A stretch of 47,332 nucleotides of DNA from Porphyromonadaceae bacterium UBA2751. GTDB taxonomy: Bacteria; Bacteroidota; Bacteroidia; Bacteroidales; Muribaculaceae. The stretch lies in the NCBI GenBank assembly GCA_002353285.1, contig DEJJ01000015.1, positions 1,688 through 49,019 on the forward strand. The letters run 5' to 3'. Made by a program: the position numbers and the translations under genes. Below, piece by piece: positions 15,792 through 23,664 of the stretch (positions are counted from its first letter, which is position 1; every line of letters begins with the position of its first letter). The notes under the pieces were generated by a model. It was not told the origin of the DNA. It saw only the letters and a program-made list of their open reading frames with translations, and did no database searches.

Positions 15792-15822
15792 CAAATGTAA
15801 AGTATGTTTTACATTCTGACAA
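15792..15822 (-). promoter_or_regulatory. promoter of membrane protein-regulator-DUF2339 operon
   Basis: Minus strand TTG (15822-15820), 20 bp, TACATTTG (15799-15792); 29 bp later is the ATG at 15762. Full consensus. Confidence 0.75.
15794..15815. promoter_or_regulatory. operator candidate: perfect inverted repeat over the promoter
   Basis: AATGTAAA (15794-15801), 6 bp, TTTACATT (15808-15815) is a perfect 8-bp inverted repeat covering the -7 box and the spacer. The 14-bp centre-to-centre distance is somewhat longer than one helical turn. The operon codes for an XRE dimer-type regulator, so autorepression is the simplest reading. Confidence 0.6.
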
Positions 15823-16018
15823 GCATAAGCGACAAAAGTAGTCTCTGTTTAACTTTATTTAACAATGAGAGTCTATAAGCGAAAAACACACTTTGTGAGA
15901 ATTGCTTGAGATTTAGATAAATCAGGCTGCGGTTCGGAAAAACTCAAATAAATTTTGTTTTTCGCTCACCTTGCACTATTTTTATGTAATTTTGTGGCGT
16001 TTTTTTTAGGGAACGACG

Positions 16019-17947
16019 ATGATATCGATACAGAACTTGAAGGTTGAGTTTAGTGCTCGGCCGTTGTTTGACAATATAAATTATGTGATCAACAAGAACG
16101 ACCGCATCGCTCTTGTTGGTAAGAATGGTGCAGGCAAGTCAACGATGCTCAAGATTATCGCAGGATTGCAGGCACCCACTGCTGGCAGTGTCTCTAAGCC
16201 TAGCGACGTCACCATTGGCTACCTGCCGCAGCAGATGCGCCTTGTTGACAACTGCACGCTGCGCGAGGAGGCTGCCAAGGCATTTGACCACGTGAAGGAA
16301 CTGGACCGTGAGATTGACGCCATTAACGAGGAGATTGCGCGGCGCACCGACTACGACAGCGATGACTATCAATCGCTGCTCGAGCGCCTCTCGGCTAAGA
16401 CCGACGTGCGCACGATGATGCAGAGCGAGAACTATGAGGCCGAGCTTGAGAAAACGCTGCTGGGCCTGGGATTTGAACGTAGCGACTTCTCGCGTCACAC
16501 CAGTGAGTTTAGCGGCGGCTGGCGCATGCGCGTGGAAATTGCCAAGCTCTTGCTCCAGCGTCCCGACGTGCTGCTGCTCGATGAGCCCACCAATCATCTC
16601 GACATTGAGTCAATTCAGTGGCTTGAGGATTTCCTCAAGACCCGCCGTGGCGCGCTGCTGCTCGTGAGTCACGACCGCGCGTTTATCGACAATGTGACCA
16701 CTCGCACCATCGAGATTTCGCTTGGCAAAATTTATGACTATCAGGTGAACTACTCCCACTTCGTGGAGCTACGCAAGGAGCGCTTGGAGCAGCAGCGCCG
16801 AGCCTACGAGAATCAACAGAAGATGATTCAGGACACCGAGGATTTCATCGAGAAGTTCCGCTACAAGGCTACCAAGGCAGTGCAGGTGCAGAGCCGCATC
16901 AAGCAGCTTGCCAAGGTTGAGCGCATCGAGATTGATGAGGTCGATAACTCGAGGCTGCGATTGAGGTTCAACACAGCCCCCCGCTCGGGTGACTATCCTG
17001 TGATTGCCGAGGACGTGAAGAAAAGCTACGGCAGCCTTAACGTTTTCAGCGATGTCACGTTCACTATCAAGCGTGGCGAGAAGGTGGCTTTCGTGGGCAA
17101 GAACGGCGCCGGCAAGTCGACCCTTGTGAAGTGCATCATGAACGAGATTCCCTACGAAGGGTCGCTCAAAATAGGTCACAATGTGAAGATTGGCTACTTT
17201 GCCCAAAACCAGGCACAGCTTCTCGACCAAGAGATTACCGTGCACGACACCATCGACTATGAGGCCGTGGGTGACGTGCGCTCGCGCATCAACGACCTGC
17301 TGGGAGCTTTCATGTTTGGCGGCGAAGCAAGTGAGAAGAAGGTGAAAGTGCTCTCGGGAGGCGAGAAGGCACGACTGGCGATGCTCAAATTGCTGTTGCA
17401 GCCTGTGAACCTGCTCATACTCGACGAGCCCACCAATCACCTTGACATGCGCACCAAGGACATCCTCAAGAATGCGCTTGCCGACTTCGACGGCACGGTT
17501 ATTGTGGTGTCGCACGACCGTGACTTCCTCGACGGTCTGGTGAGCAAGGTGTATGAGTTTGGCAACCATCGTGTGCGTGAGCACCTGTGCGGCATCTACG
17601 AGTTCCTTGAGAAAAAGAAAATTCAGTCGCTTCAAGAGCTGGAGAAGAGGGATAAAGTAGTAGCACCACAGGAAGAAAAGGTGGTGAGCGCATCAAAGCT
17701 CAGCTATCAGGAGCAAAAGGAGCATGAGCGTGAGGTGCGCAGGGCCGAAAAGCGGGTCAAGCAGCTTGAGCAGCAGATTGCTGACACTGAGGCGGCAATC
17801 GCTGAGATTGAGGAGCAACTGTCGCAGGGCAATGCCACCGACCCCGCTATCTACACCAAGCATGCAGCGCTCAACCAGCAACTCGAGGATGTAATGGCTC
17901 AGTGGGAACAGGCCAGTGAGGATTTGGAAAACATCAAGAATGAATAA
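16019..17947 (+). CDS. ABC-F family ATPase
   Basis: A 642-aa soluble protein with two ABC ATPase domains and no membrane helices. Domain 1 has Walker A GKNGAGKST (34-42), signature FSGGWRMRVE and Walker B LLLDEPTNHLD. Domain 2 has Walker A GKNGAGKST near 360, signature LSGGEKARLA and the same DEPTNHLD. The linker between them (about 240-330) is the basic, helical P-site tRNA interaction motif region. The C-terminus (about 555-640) is a Lys/Glu/Gln-rich coiled coil, as in Uup/YdiF-type members. ABC-F proteins bind the ribosomal E site and act on stalled or initiating ribosomes; no antibiotic-resistance subtype can be claimed. The yjbQ-like gene follows after 3 bp. Confidence 0.93.
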   Translation: MISIQNLKVEFSARPLFDNINYVINKNDRIALVGKNGAGKSTMLKIIAGLQAPTAGSVSKPSDVTIGYLPQQMRLVDNCTLREEAAKAFDHVKELDREIDAINEEIARRTDYDSDDYQSLLERLSAKTDVRTMMQSENYEAELEKTLLGLGFERSDFSRHTSEFSGGWRMRVEIAKLLLQRPDVLLLDEPTNHLDIESIQWLEDFLKTRRGALLLVSHDRAFIDNVTTRTIEISLGKIYDYQVNYSHFVELRKERLEQQRRAYENQQKMIQDTEDFIEKFRYKATKAVQVQSRIKQLAKVERIEIDEVDNSRLRLRFNTAPRSGDYPVIAEDVKKSYGSLNVFSDVTFTIKRGEKVAFVGKNGAGKSTLVKCIMNEIPYEGSLKIGHNVKIGYFAQNQAQLLDQEITVHDTIDYEAVGDVRSRINDLLGAFMFGGEASEKKVKVLSGGEKARLAMLKLLLQPVNLLILDEPTNHLDMRTKDILKNALADFDGTVIVVSHDRDFLDGLVSKVYEFGNHRVREHLCGIYEFLEKKKIQSLQELEKRDKVVAPQEEKVVSASKLSYQEQKEHEREVRRAEKRVKQLEQQIADTEAAIAEIEEQLSQGNATDPAIYTKHAALNQQLEDVMAQWEQASEDLENIKNE

Positions 17948-17950
17948 GCG

Positions 17951-18361
17951 ATGACAAGGCAAGTGGAATTTTCGTTACAGGCACGACCTCGTGGTTTTCA
18001 CTTGATTACGAGTGAGATTGAGAGGAATGTTGGACCGTTACCCGATGTTGGCTTGCTTAATCTCATGGTCAAGCACACAAGTTGCGGCCTGGCAATAAGT
18101 GAGAACTACGACCCCGATGTGCGCCACGACTTAGAGGTTATAATGAACGACATGGTTCCTGAAGACAACCCTCACTACCTTCACACAATGGAGGGCCGTG
18201 ATGATATGCCCAGCCATGCCAAGAGCATAATAAGTGGTGTGTCGCTCAACATTCCCATAACAGGTGGCCGTCTCAACTTAGGCACATGGCAAGGCATCTA
18301 TCTGTGTGAATATCGCAACCACGGTGGCCCACGAAAAATAGTTGCAACCATAATCGGTTGA
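17951..18361 (+). CDS. YjbQ/UPF0047 family protein
   Basis: A 136-aa protein of the YjbQ family. Typical features are GFHLITSEIE, the MVKHTSCGLAISENYDP segment, the DDMPSHAKSIISG motif with its conserved His, and the closing GTWQGIYLCEYRNHGGPRKI. Family members have weak thiamine phosphate synthase activity in E. coli; the true role is not settled. The protein is a small beta-barrel likely binding a metal through the histidines. It is co-transcribed with the ABC-F gene and ends at a strong terminator. Confidence 0.92.
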   Translation: MTRQVEFSLQARPRGFHLITSEIERNVGPLPDVGLLNLMVKHTSCGLAISENYDPDVRHDLEVIMNDMVPEDNPHYLHTMEGRDDMPSHAKSIISGVSLNIPITGGRLNLGTWQGIYLCEYRNHGGPRKIVATIIG

Positions 18362-18386
18362 TAAGCATCACAATCATTATTATAAG

Positions 18387-18416
18387 ACAAAAGCGCTCCT
18401 GAAGGAGCGCTTTTGT
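18387..18416. terminator. bidirectional Rho-independent terminator
   Basis: A perfect 14-bp palindromic stem with a 2-nt centre: ACAAAAGCGCTCCT (18387-18400), GA, then AGGAGCGCTTTTGT. It has A's on one side and T's on the other, so it serves both the yjbQ-like gene (plus) and the convergent peptidase gene (minus). Confidence 0.9.
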
Positions 18417-18446
18417 GTGCATTGTGCATTATGAATTATGCATTAA

Positions 18447-19646
18447 TTAGAGACCCATTTTCTTGGCAATAGCTGCAGGGATAGCCTCTTTGTTAACGAT
18501 GATGTTCATAGTCTTAGCTTTGAAGAATGCCTCGCTCACGTAGAAGAAGCCGTGATACAGTTGGTTGGTGTCCCAGCTGTTTTGCACCTTGAAATACTTG
18601 TTGCCTTCCTGGTCAACAGCGGTGCCAACGATTACCATGCCATGGTCGTCGGTTGTCTCCTTGGTGTCGAACATCACTTGGCGGCTCTCCTGAGTAACTG
18701 TCATCTCGTTGCCTGGACCCTTAATCTCCCAGCGCTGTGCGTCGCGATCCTTGTCGCTAAGCTGATCCCAGCGAGCACGGTCGGTGCCATTGAGGTCTTC
18801 CTCGGTCTTCTCCTTAACAAGAACGGCATAGCCCTTGCGCCACTGGAAGCCACGCTCGCTAACGTCGGCACCCCAAGCAATTGAGTAGCCCTTGTTGATG
18901 GCATAGTTGGCAATCTCCCACATGTCGTCGAGGGGAACGTTCATAGACTGCTCCCAAGTCCAGTTGTCGGCAACCTCTAGCACGAATGGCTTGTAGAATG
19001 GGTGGTGAGTGAACGAAGTGATTGAGATGTAGTCGTTCATGTCGAGGGGCAGCGATGCTGCGTAGGACTTCGGGGTATAGGTCTTGCCTTCCCAGGTGAA
19101 AGTCTCGGGCAGCTTGCCCATGTAGCCGTCGAGAACGCCCTTGAAGCCGTCAATCCACGATGGAGTGAGCTTCTTGAGCTTGCGCTGGTTCACCACATTG
19201 ACCATGCCCTGAAGCATAGCGGTGAGCTCGGCAGTGTTGAATTTCTTGTCGCCATAGGTCATGCCAGTGTAAACCTCGTTGGGGACCATACCGTAGTTCT
19301 CCCACACGTAGGCCACATCAAGACCAGCGCCACCCTCGGCAAAGTTGCTTGTGCCGTCCATGCGCACATTCTTGATAGCCTTGTCGAGATAGCAGTGATA
19401 AACCACAAATCCCTCGCTCAGGTGAACTTCCTTGCCAGTCTTGCGCAGGATTTCGTTCTCAAAGAAGGTGTTGCTTGAGTAGCACCAGCAAGTTCCTGAC
19501 TTGTTCTGGTCTTTCACTGGTGTGGATTTAATAACCTTGATGTCTTTGAATTTAAACCCTGTGCTGTCGGGGTTAACGACCTTGTCGTCGGCCATTGCTC
19601 CAAGTGCTAAACTTGCAGCAATGATAGTAAGAAAAAGATGTTTCAT
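18447..19646 (-). CDS. exported papain-fold C1B peptidase (bleomycin hydrolase/PepC-like)
   Basis: A 399-aa protein with a signal peptide (to about residue 20, LALGAMADD), so periplasmic or secreted, unlike cytosolic PepC. The catalytic cysteine is C53 in SGTCWCYSS, the histidine is in DDHGMVIVGTA (about 336), and the asparagine in VQNSWD (about 356). These order and spacings fit peptidase family C1B, which are aminopeptidases. The body contains the family's inserted helical region (HHPFYKPFVLEVADNW). It likely trims peptides taken up by or released in the envelope. A single gene with a TATTTTTG -7-like box 50 bp upstream, divergent from the B3/B4 gene. Confidence 0.88.
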   Translation of the reverse strand: MKHLFLTIIAASLALGAMADDKVVNPDSTGFKFKDIKVIKSTPVKDQNKSGTCWCYSSNTFFENEILRKTGKEVHLSEGFVVYHCYLDKAIKNVRMDGTSNFAEGGAGLDVAYVWENYGMVPNEVYTGMTYGDKKFNTAELTAMLQGMVNVVNQRKLKKLTPSWIDGFKGVLDGYMGKLPETFTWEGKTYTPKSYAASLPLDMNDYISITSFTHHPFYKPFVLEVADNWTWEQSMNVPLDDMWEIANYAINKGYSIAWGADVSERGFQWRKGYAVLVKEKTEEDLNGTDRARWDQLSDKDRDAQRWEIKGPGNEMTVTQESRQVMFDTKETTDDHGMVIVGTAVDQEGNKYFKVQNSWDTNQLYHGFFYVSEAFFKAKTMNIIVNKEAIPAAIAKKMGL

Positions 19647-19695
19647 TGTGTATTAATTAATTGATGAAAAAATAGTTCTCATGTTAATGAATGTG

Positions 19696-19734
19696 CAAAA
19701 ATACACAAAAAATCGGTTTTTTATATTAAATTTG
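19696..19734. promoter_or_regulatory. divergent -7 boxes between peptidase and B3/B4 genes
   Basis: Minus-strand TATTTTTG (19703-19696) faces the peptidase gene and plus-strand TAAATTTG (19727-19734) faces the B3/B4 gene, 19 bp before its ATG. Neither has a TTG at the proper distance, so both are tentative. Confidence 0.35.
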
Positions 19735-19753
19735 CCGAAAAATAATATTAAAG

Positions 19754-20425
19754 ATGATTAATGTAGAGATTGATGCGCGTATTTTGGCAGTGTGCCCTGG
19801 CATGAAGATAGGGCTGCTGAGTGCCGATGTGGTCAATGGCGACACCTGCGACGAGCTGTGGCAACTCCTCGAGCGTGAGGCTCAGGCTGTGAAGCAGCAC
19901 TATGAGTTGCTGGCAATAAACCAGCGGCCTGCAATTGCCGCCACTCGCAAGCTATACAAGGCTCTGGGCAAGGACCCTGGTCGCTACCGCGTGGCCAGCG
20001 AGGCACTGTGCCGCCGCATAGTGCGAGAGCTTGGGTTATATCGCCTCACCACACTCATCGATGTGGTGAACCTGGTGTCGGTCAAGAGTGGATACCCCAT
20101 TAGTGGTCTTGATGCCGACAAGATAGTGGGCGACACTTTGACAATGGGAGTGGGCGAAAAAGATGAGCCCTACTGCGGAATAGGTCGTGGCCTGCTCAAC
20201 ATTGAGGGCATGCCAGTGTATCGTGATGCTCAAGGTGGCATTGCCACTCCCACCAGCGACGAGGAACGCACCAAGTTCACGCCATCAACACGCCGGGTGC
20301 AAATCAACATCAACGCCTTTGGCGATGAAATGCCTCTTGACGAGTGTCTGTCGTGGACTGCTTCACTGCTCGAGAAATATGCAAGTGCGACAAATATTGA
20401 AACAATGATAAAAACTGATTTTTAG
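19754..20425 (+). CDS. free-standing B3/B4 tRNA-binding domain protein
   Basis: A 223-aa cytosolic protein of the B3/B4 family, the domain that in phenylalanyl-tRNA synthetase beta subunit edits Tyr-tRNA(Phe). Seen are RPAIAATRKLYKALGKDPGRYR, SEALCRRI, and the LIDVVNLVSVKSGYPISGLD segment which matches the family. The LNIEGMPVYRDAQGGIATPTSDEERTKF stretch forms the later strands. Free-standing versions are thought to be editing factors or ligand binders; the substrate is unknown. The Sua5/YciO gene follows after 3 bp, which supports a tRNA-related role. Confidence 0.9.
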   Translation: MINVEIDARILAVCPGMKIGLLSADVVNGDTCDELWQLLEREAQAVKQHYELLAINQRPAIAATRKLYKALGKDPGRYRVASEALCRRIVRELGLYRLTTLIDVVNLVSVKSGYPISGLDADKIVGDTLTMGVGEKDEPYCGIGRGLLNIEGMPVYRDAQGGIATPTSDEERTKFTPSTRRVQININAFGDEMPLDECLSWTASLLEKYASATNIETMIKTDF

Positions 20426-20428
20426 AAT

Positions 20429-21031
20429 ATGAAAGTTTTACAAATTATAGAAGAGAACATTAATGCTCGGCACATCGAGGAAATTGCTGATGTGCTGCGC
20501 GATGGAGGCATCATCGTTTATCCCACCGACACCGTCTATGCCATTGGGTGCGATGCGCTTAACAACCAGGCAATCGAGCGCATTTGTGCTTTGAAGTCGA
20601 TGAAGTCGGTCAAGACCAACTTGTCAATCATCTGCAGCGACATCAGCGAGGTGGCACAGTATGCCAAGTTCGACAACTCTCAGTTCCGCTTGATGAAGAA
20701 CAACCTCCCAGGCCCATTCACCTTCATCTTACCAGCATTGTCGAAACTGCCAAAGGCGTTCAAGGGACGCCGCACAGTGGGAATACGTATTCCTGACAAT
20801 AAAATAGCCACTGCCATCGAGCGCGAGCTGGGTCATCCCATTCTCACCACTTCGGTGCCAGCGCATGACGATGACTATCGCTGCGAGCCCGAACTCATAG
20901 CCGAGGCATTGGGTGGCAGTGTGGATATTGTGGTTGACGCAGGCCGAGGCGGTCTTGTGCCATCAACTGTGGTTGACTGCACCGGTAGTGAACCCGAGGT
21001 AACACGACAAGGAAAAGGTGAACTTAACTAA
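20429..21031 (+). CDS. Sua5/YciO/YrdC family protein
   Basis: A 200-aa YrdC-fold protein. It has the PTDTVYAIGCDALN opening (about 32-45), a Lys-rich loop KSMKSVKTNLSIICSD, LPGPFTFILPA, and TVGIRIPDN, with LTTSVPAHDDD near 145. The family makes threonylcarbamoyl-AMP for t6A37 in tRNA, but this sequence looks closer to the YciO branch (LSIICSDISEVAQYA), whose role is less sure. It ends near the VDAGRGGLVPSTVVD motif and lacks the Sua5 extra domain. It is 3 bp after the B3/B4 gene and 15 bp before the thioredoxin gene. Confidence 0.9.
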   Translation: MKVLQIIEENINARHIEEIADVLRDGGIIVYPTDTVYAIGCDALNNQAIERICALKSMKSVKTNLSIICSDISEVAQYAKFDNSQFRLMKNNLPGPFTFILPALSKLPKAFKGRRTVGIRIPDNKIATAIERELGHPILTTSVPAHDDDYRCEPELIAEALGGSVDIVVDAGRGGLVPSTVVDCTGSEPEVTRQGKGELN

Positions 21032-21046
21032 TCAATAGATACAATT

Positions 21047-21496
21047 ATGAGAAACGTAATATTAATTGCAATAGTCCTCTCGTTGATTTCTTGTGCTTGT
21101 AGCAATAAGAATGATAATATGGTTTCGACACAATCAGGCGAGGTGCCAAGCAATGCAACAGCTTTGACTACCGATTCATCAGCAAACTCAGCTATCGATA
21201 CTAATAGAGTGGCAGTAGACGAGAAATATGATAAGATCATGGTTGTTGATTTCTATGCCACATGGTGTGGGCCTTGTAAGGCTATGGCACCAGCGATGGA
21301 AGCAATGGAGAAGAAGTATAGCAACAAGATTGAGTTTAATAAAGTGGATATTGACCAATCTCCCGAAATTGCACAAGAGTTTAATGTAACAGCAGTGCCC
21401 ACAATTGTTGTGATTTCTCGCACAGGCGACATTATTGAAACGTTGGTTGGGTTGCAATCTAAGGAGCGGCTCGACAAACTCTTTGGCTCACTATAA
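21047..21496 (+). CDS. lipoprotein thioredoxin
   Basis: A 149-aa thioredoxin-fold protein with a lipoprotein signal (LSLISCACS; C16 the likely acyl site). A Thr/Ser/Asn-rich linker leads into a thioredoxin domain (about 60-149) with the active site WCGPC (W73, C74, C77) and the cis-Pro in AVPTIV. It is most likely a periplasmic membrane-anchored thiol:disulfide protein. The last gene of the B3/B4-Sua5-thioredoxin run; it converges on the helicase gene with only a 4-bp gap, so transcripts may overlap. Confidence 0.92.
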   Translation: MRNVILIAIVLSLISCACSNKNDNMVSTQSGEVPSNATALTTDSSANSAIDTNRVAVDEKYDKIMVVDFYATWCGPCKAMAPAMEAMEKKYSNKIEFNKVDIDQSPEIAQEFNVTAVPTIVVISRTGDIIETLVGLQSKERLDKLFGSL

Positions 21497-21500
21497 TCTG

Positions 21501-22853
21501 TCAGCTTCGTGCAAAGCGGAGTATTGGTTTTGCAATGCTCAGTTTCACCTTAAGCTTCTTGAGTTTGAAGGGTGAAGCTGAGTTTATTGTTTCTTTGGCT
21601 TTGGCGGCAGGCACTGCTACCAGCGAGTAATGGTCGTGAATGGTAATGGTGCCAATCTCGTTGGCCTCAAGGTTGCTGGCGTGAGTGGCGAGGAAACCCA
21701 CGATGTCGCCTCGCGACACTTTCTCCTTCTTGCCAGCACTGATGTGAATAGTGGTAATGTGCGATATTTTGTTGTTTTCAGGGGAGTGATGGTTGAAAAT
21801 GCGGCATTGTTCCACAAAGTGGGGCAGTGGCTCGTTAAGCGTAGTGATAAGGTAAGCGTCGCCCGTGGCATCAACGCGTGCTGTGCGGCCATTGCGATGG
21901 ATTAGGGTTTCATGGGTCAGTGGTAGCTCGTAGTGCACAATGTGTCTCACATTGGCAATGTCGAGGCCTCGTGCTGCAAGGTCGGTGGCAACGAGCACTA
22001 TTACTGTGCCATTGTTGAACATTGCCACAGCCTTTTCACGCTCAATTTGCTCAAGCGCACCATGATAGAGTGCGGTGCTCATCTTTCTTGCAGTTAAGAA
22101 TTTATAGGCCTGCTCGGCACTCTCGCGGGTGTTGGCAAACACGATTGTGCGCTCGTCGGGAATGCTGTAGAGCAGTTGCAGCAGGCAGGAGAGCCGGTCG
22201 TTGTCCTTAGCTTTCACGTTCCACAGCGTGATGCGGTCGTCGGTCATGAGAGCGCTCGATTTCAAGTAATTGATTGTGTGGCAATTATTGAGTTTTACAT
22301 AATTGGGCAACGTGTCGATCATGGTGGCCGAGGTCAGGATTTTGCGTGCTGTCGTGGGGCAGTGGTTCATGATGGCGTGCATCTCGTCGCTGAAGCCAAG
22401 TTCGAGGGTTTTGTCAAGTTCGTCAAGAATAATGGTGTCCACGCCAGCGGTGTCAATGTGGTTATTGTTGATGTGGTCGAGCAGTCGCCCTGGAGTGCCA
22501 ACGACAATCATGGGCTTTGATGCTAACGAGAGTCGCTCATCGCCACTGTTGTGCCCACCGTAGCAGCATGTGGACTGAGTGAGTGGCGAGAGCTTCTTGA
22601 GCACACCATGGGTTTGCACTGCAAGTTCGCGCGATGGGGCAATAATCAGCACTTGTGGCGCTTGAGCTTGGTCGTTGATGACGAGTAGTGCAGGGATGGC
22701 AGTGGCAAGCGTCTTGCCAGTGCCTGTGGGAGAGTACACTATCAGGTCGTCGTGGGTCTCAGTCCAGCAGGCAATTACCTTGTTCTGCATGGGGTTTAGC
22801 GCTGTGATGCCTAACGCTTGCTTGGCTTTTTCGATGATTGTGTTGACTGTCAT
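21501..22853 (-). CDS. DbpA-like ATP-dependent RNA helicase
   Basis: Start taken at 22853 (MTVNTIIEKA), giving 450 aa. Superfamily-2 helicase motifs in order: Q-motif region LNPMQ (19-23), motif I SPTGTGKT (41-48), motif II DELD (144-147) instead of DEAD, SAT for motif III, motif V region VATDLAARGLDIA, and motif VI HRNGRTAR. After about residue 375 is a C-terminal DbpA-type RNA-binding domain (AGKKEKVSRGDIVGFLATHA). DbpA works on 23S rRNA in 50S assembly. Motif II with DELD is a known natural variant of DEAD-like proteins. Convergent to the thioredoxin gene. Confidence 0.9.
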   Translation of the reverse strand: MTVNTIIEKAKQALGITALNPMQNKVIACWTETHDDLIVYSPTGTGKTLATAIPALLVINDQAQAPQVLIIAPSRELAVQTHGVLKKLSPLTQSTCCYGGHNSGDERLSLASKPMIVVGTPGRLLDHINNNHIDTAGVDTIILDELDKTLELGFSDEMHAIMNHCPTTARKILTSATMIDTLPNYVKLNNCHTINYLKSSALMTDDRITLWNVKAKDNDRLSCLLQLLYSIPDERTIVFANTRESAEQAYKFLTARKMSTALYHGALEQIEREKAVAMFNNGTVIVLVATDLAARGLDIANVRHIVHYELPLTHETLIHRNGRTARVDATGDAYLITTLNEPLPHFVEQCRIFNHHSPENNKISHITTIHISAGKKEKVSRGDIVGFLATHASNLEANEIGTITIHDHYSLVAVPAAKAKETINSASPFKLKKLKVKLSIAKPILRFARS

Positions 22854-22870
22854 TTTTTTTGTTATAAATG

Positions 22871-22910
22871 AAAAAAGGGGAAACACGCGCTGTGAGTGTC
22901 TCCCCCTTTT
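22871..22910 (-). terminator. Rho-independent terminator of Ala/Lys-rich lipoprotein gene
   Basis: On the minus strand an imperfect stem (AAAAGGGGGAGACAC pairing with GTGTTTCCCCTTTT) is followed by a run of T's and CATTTATAAC. It lies 20 bp after the stop at 22930 and ends just before the helicase start. Confidence 0.75.
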
Positions 22911-22929
22911 GATGAGTTTGGAGAAATGA

Positions 22930-23460
22930 TTATTTCTTCAGAGCGTTGTTGAGAGCCTCTTTGCCCTTCTCGATAGCCTCGTTGGCTTTGTTCTTGCCTT
23001 TCTCGATAGCCTCGTTGGTCTTCTCTTTAGCTAAATCCTTAGCGTCTTGACCAGCTTTGTCGAGAGCATCTTTGCCGGCTTGCTTGAGGTTGTTGCCAAT
23101 CTCCTTAGCGCTCTTGCCGTCCTTAACGTCTTGGATAGCGTCCTTGCCAGCCTGCTTCAGGTCGTTGGCAGCATCCTTAACGTTCTGCATTCTTGGATCG
23201 GTAGTAGCATCGGTAGCAGCAGCGTCGGTAGCAGCGGCAGCATCGGTAGCGGCGGCTTCGTTAACGGCAGCAGCTTCGTTCTGAACGTTCTCAAGTCCCT
23301 CGGCAACCTCGGTGGGAAGAGTGTCGGTGGCAGTAGTGTCGGCAGTCATCTCAGTAACTGTTGAGTCGCTGGTGGCCTGTGAACCCTCGGTAGCGGTGTT
23401 GTTGCAAGAAACAAGAGAAATAGTAGCAGTAGCTACAAACATGAACAATAACTTTTTCAT
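22930..23460 (-). CDS. Ala/Lys/Glu-rich helical lipoprotein
   Basis: A 176-aa protein with a lipoprotein signal (ISLVSC, C19). The part to about residue 85 is a Thr/Ala-rich linker including repeats of ATDAA. The C-terminal 90 residues repeat the heptad/undecad-like units NLKQAGKDAIQDVKDGKSAKE, NLKQAGKDALDKAGQDAKD and then EKTNEAIEKGKNKANEAIEKG. These repeats are strongly amphipathic and resemble late-embryogenesis-abundant-like or apolipoprotein-like helices, which bind membranes or act in stress. The function is unknown. It has its own terminator. Confidence 0.75.
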   Translation of the reverse strand: MKKLLFMFVATATISLVSCNNTATEGSQATSDSTVTEMTADTTATDTLPTEVAEGLENVQNEAAAVNEAAATDAAAATDAAATDATTDPRMQNVKDAANDLKQAGKDAIQDVKDGKSAKEIGNNLKQAGKDALDKAGQDAKDLAKEKTNEAIEKGKNKANEAIEKGKEALNNALKK

Positions 23461-23664
23461 AATTAGTAATAAGTAAATTAAGTTAGTTAAATTAAAACAA
23501 TAAATAATAGAGTTTTTCTTTGATTTTTTTTGTCAGTTCAGAAAAACGGTGTAAATTTACATCAAAATTTAATAATGCAAAAAAAACGACGCTTTTTTTT
23601 TGAAAAAACTCTATTTTTTTGTTTTTTAAAAGTTTGTTTTGTTACAAGAAAAAGAAAGTTCAAT

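Noticed and set aside
16019..17947. Antibiotic-resistance ABC-F (such as an Msr/Optr type)
   Set aside because: The linker and C-terminal coiled coil look like the Uup/YdiF housekeeping type and the context is an ordinary yjbQ operon.
144..22210. Riboswitch upstream of folE, tpiA or other metabolic genes
   Set aside because: The leaders are too short and show no recognisable aptamer pattern.
22422..22433. Inactivated helicase because motif II is DELD rather than DEAD
   Set aside because: The Walker B acidic pair D-E is intact and the last Asp is kept; third-position variation is normal in SF2 helicases, so activity is expected.
23530..23664. N-terminal extension of the zinc peptidase
   Set aside because: The added 45 residues are coded by an A/T-run and are not conserved; the internal ATG at 23665 starts with the family's membrane helix.
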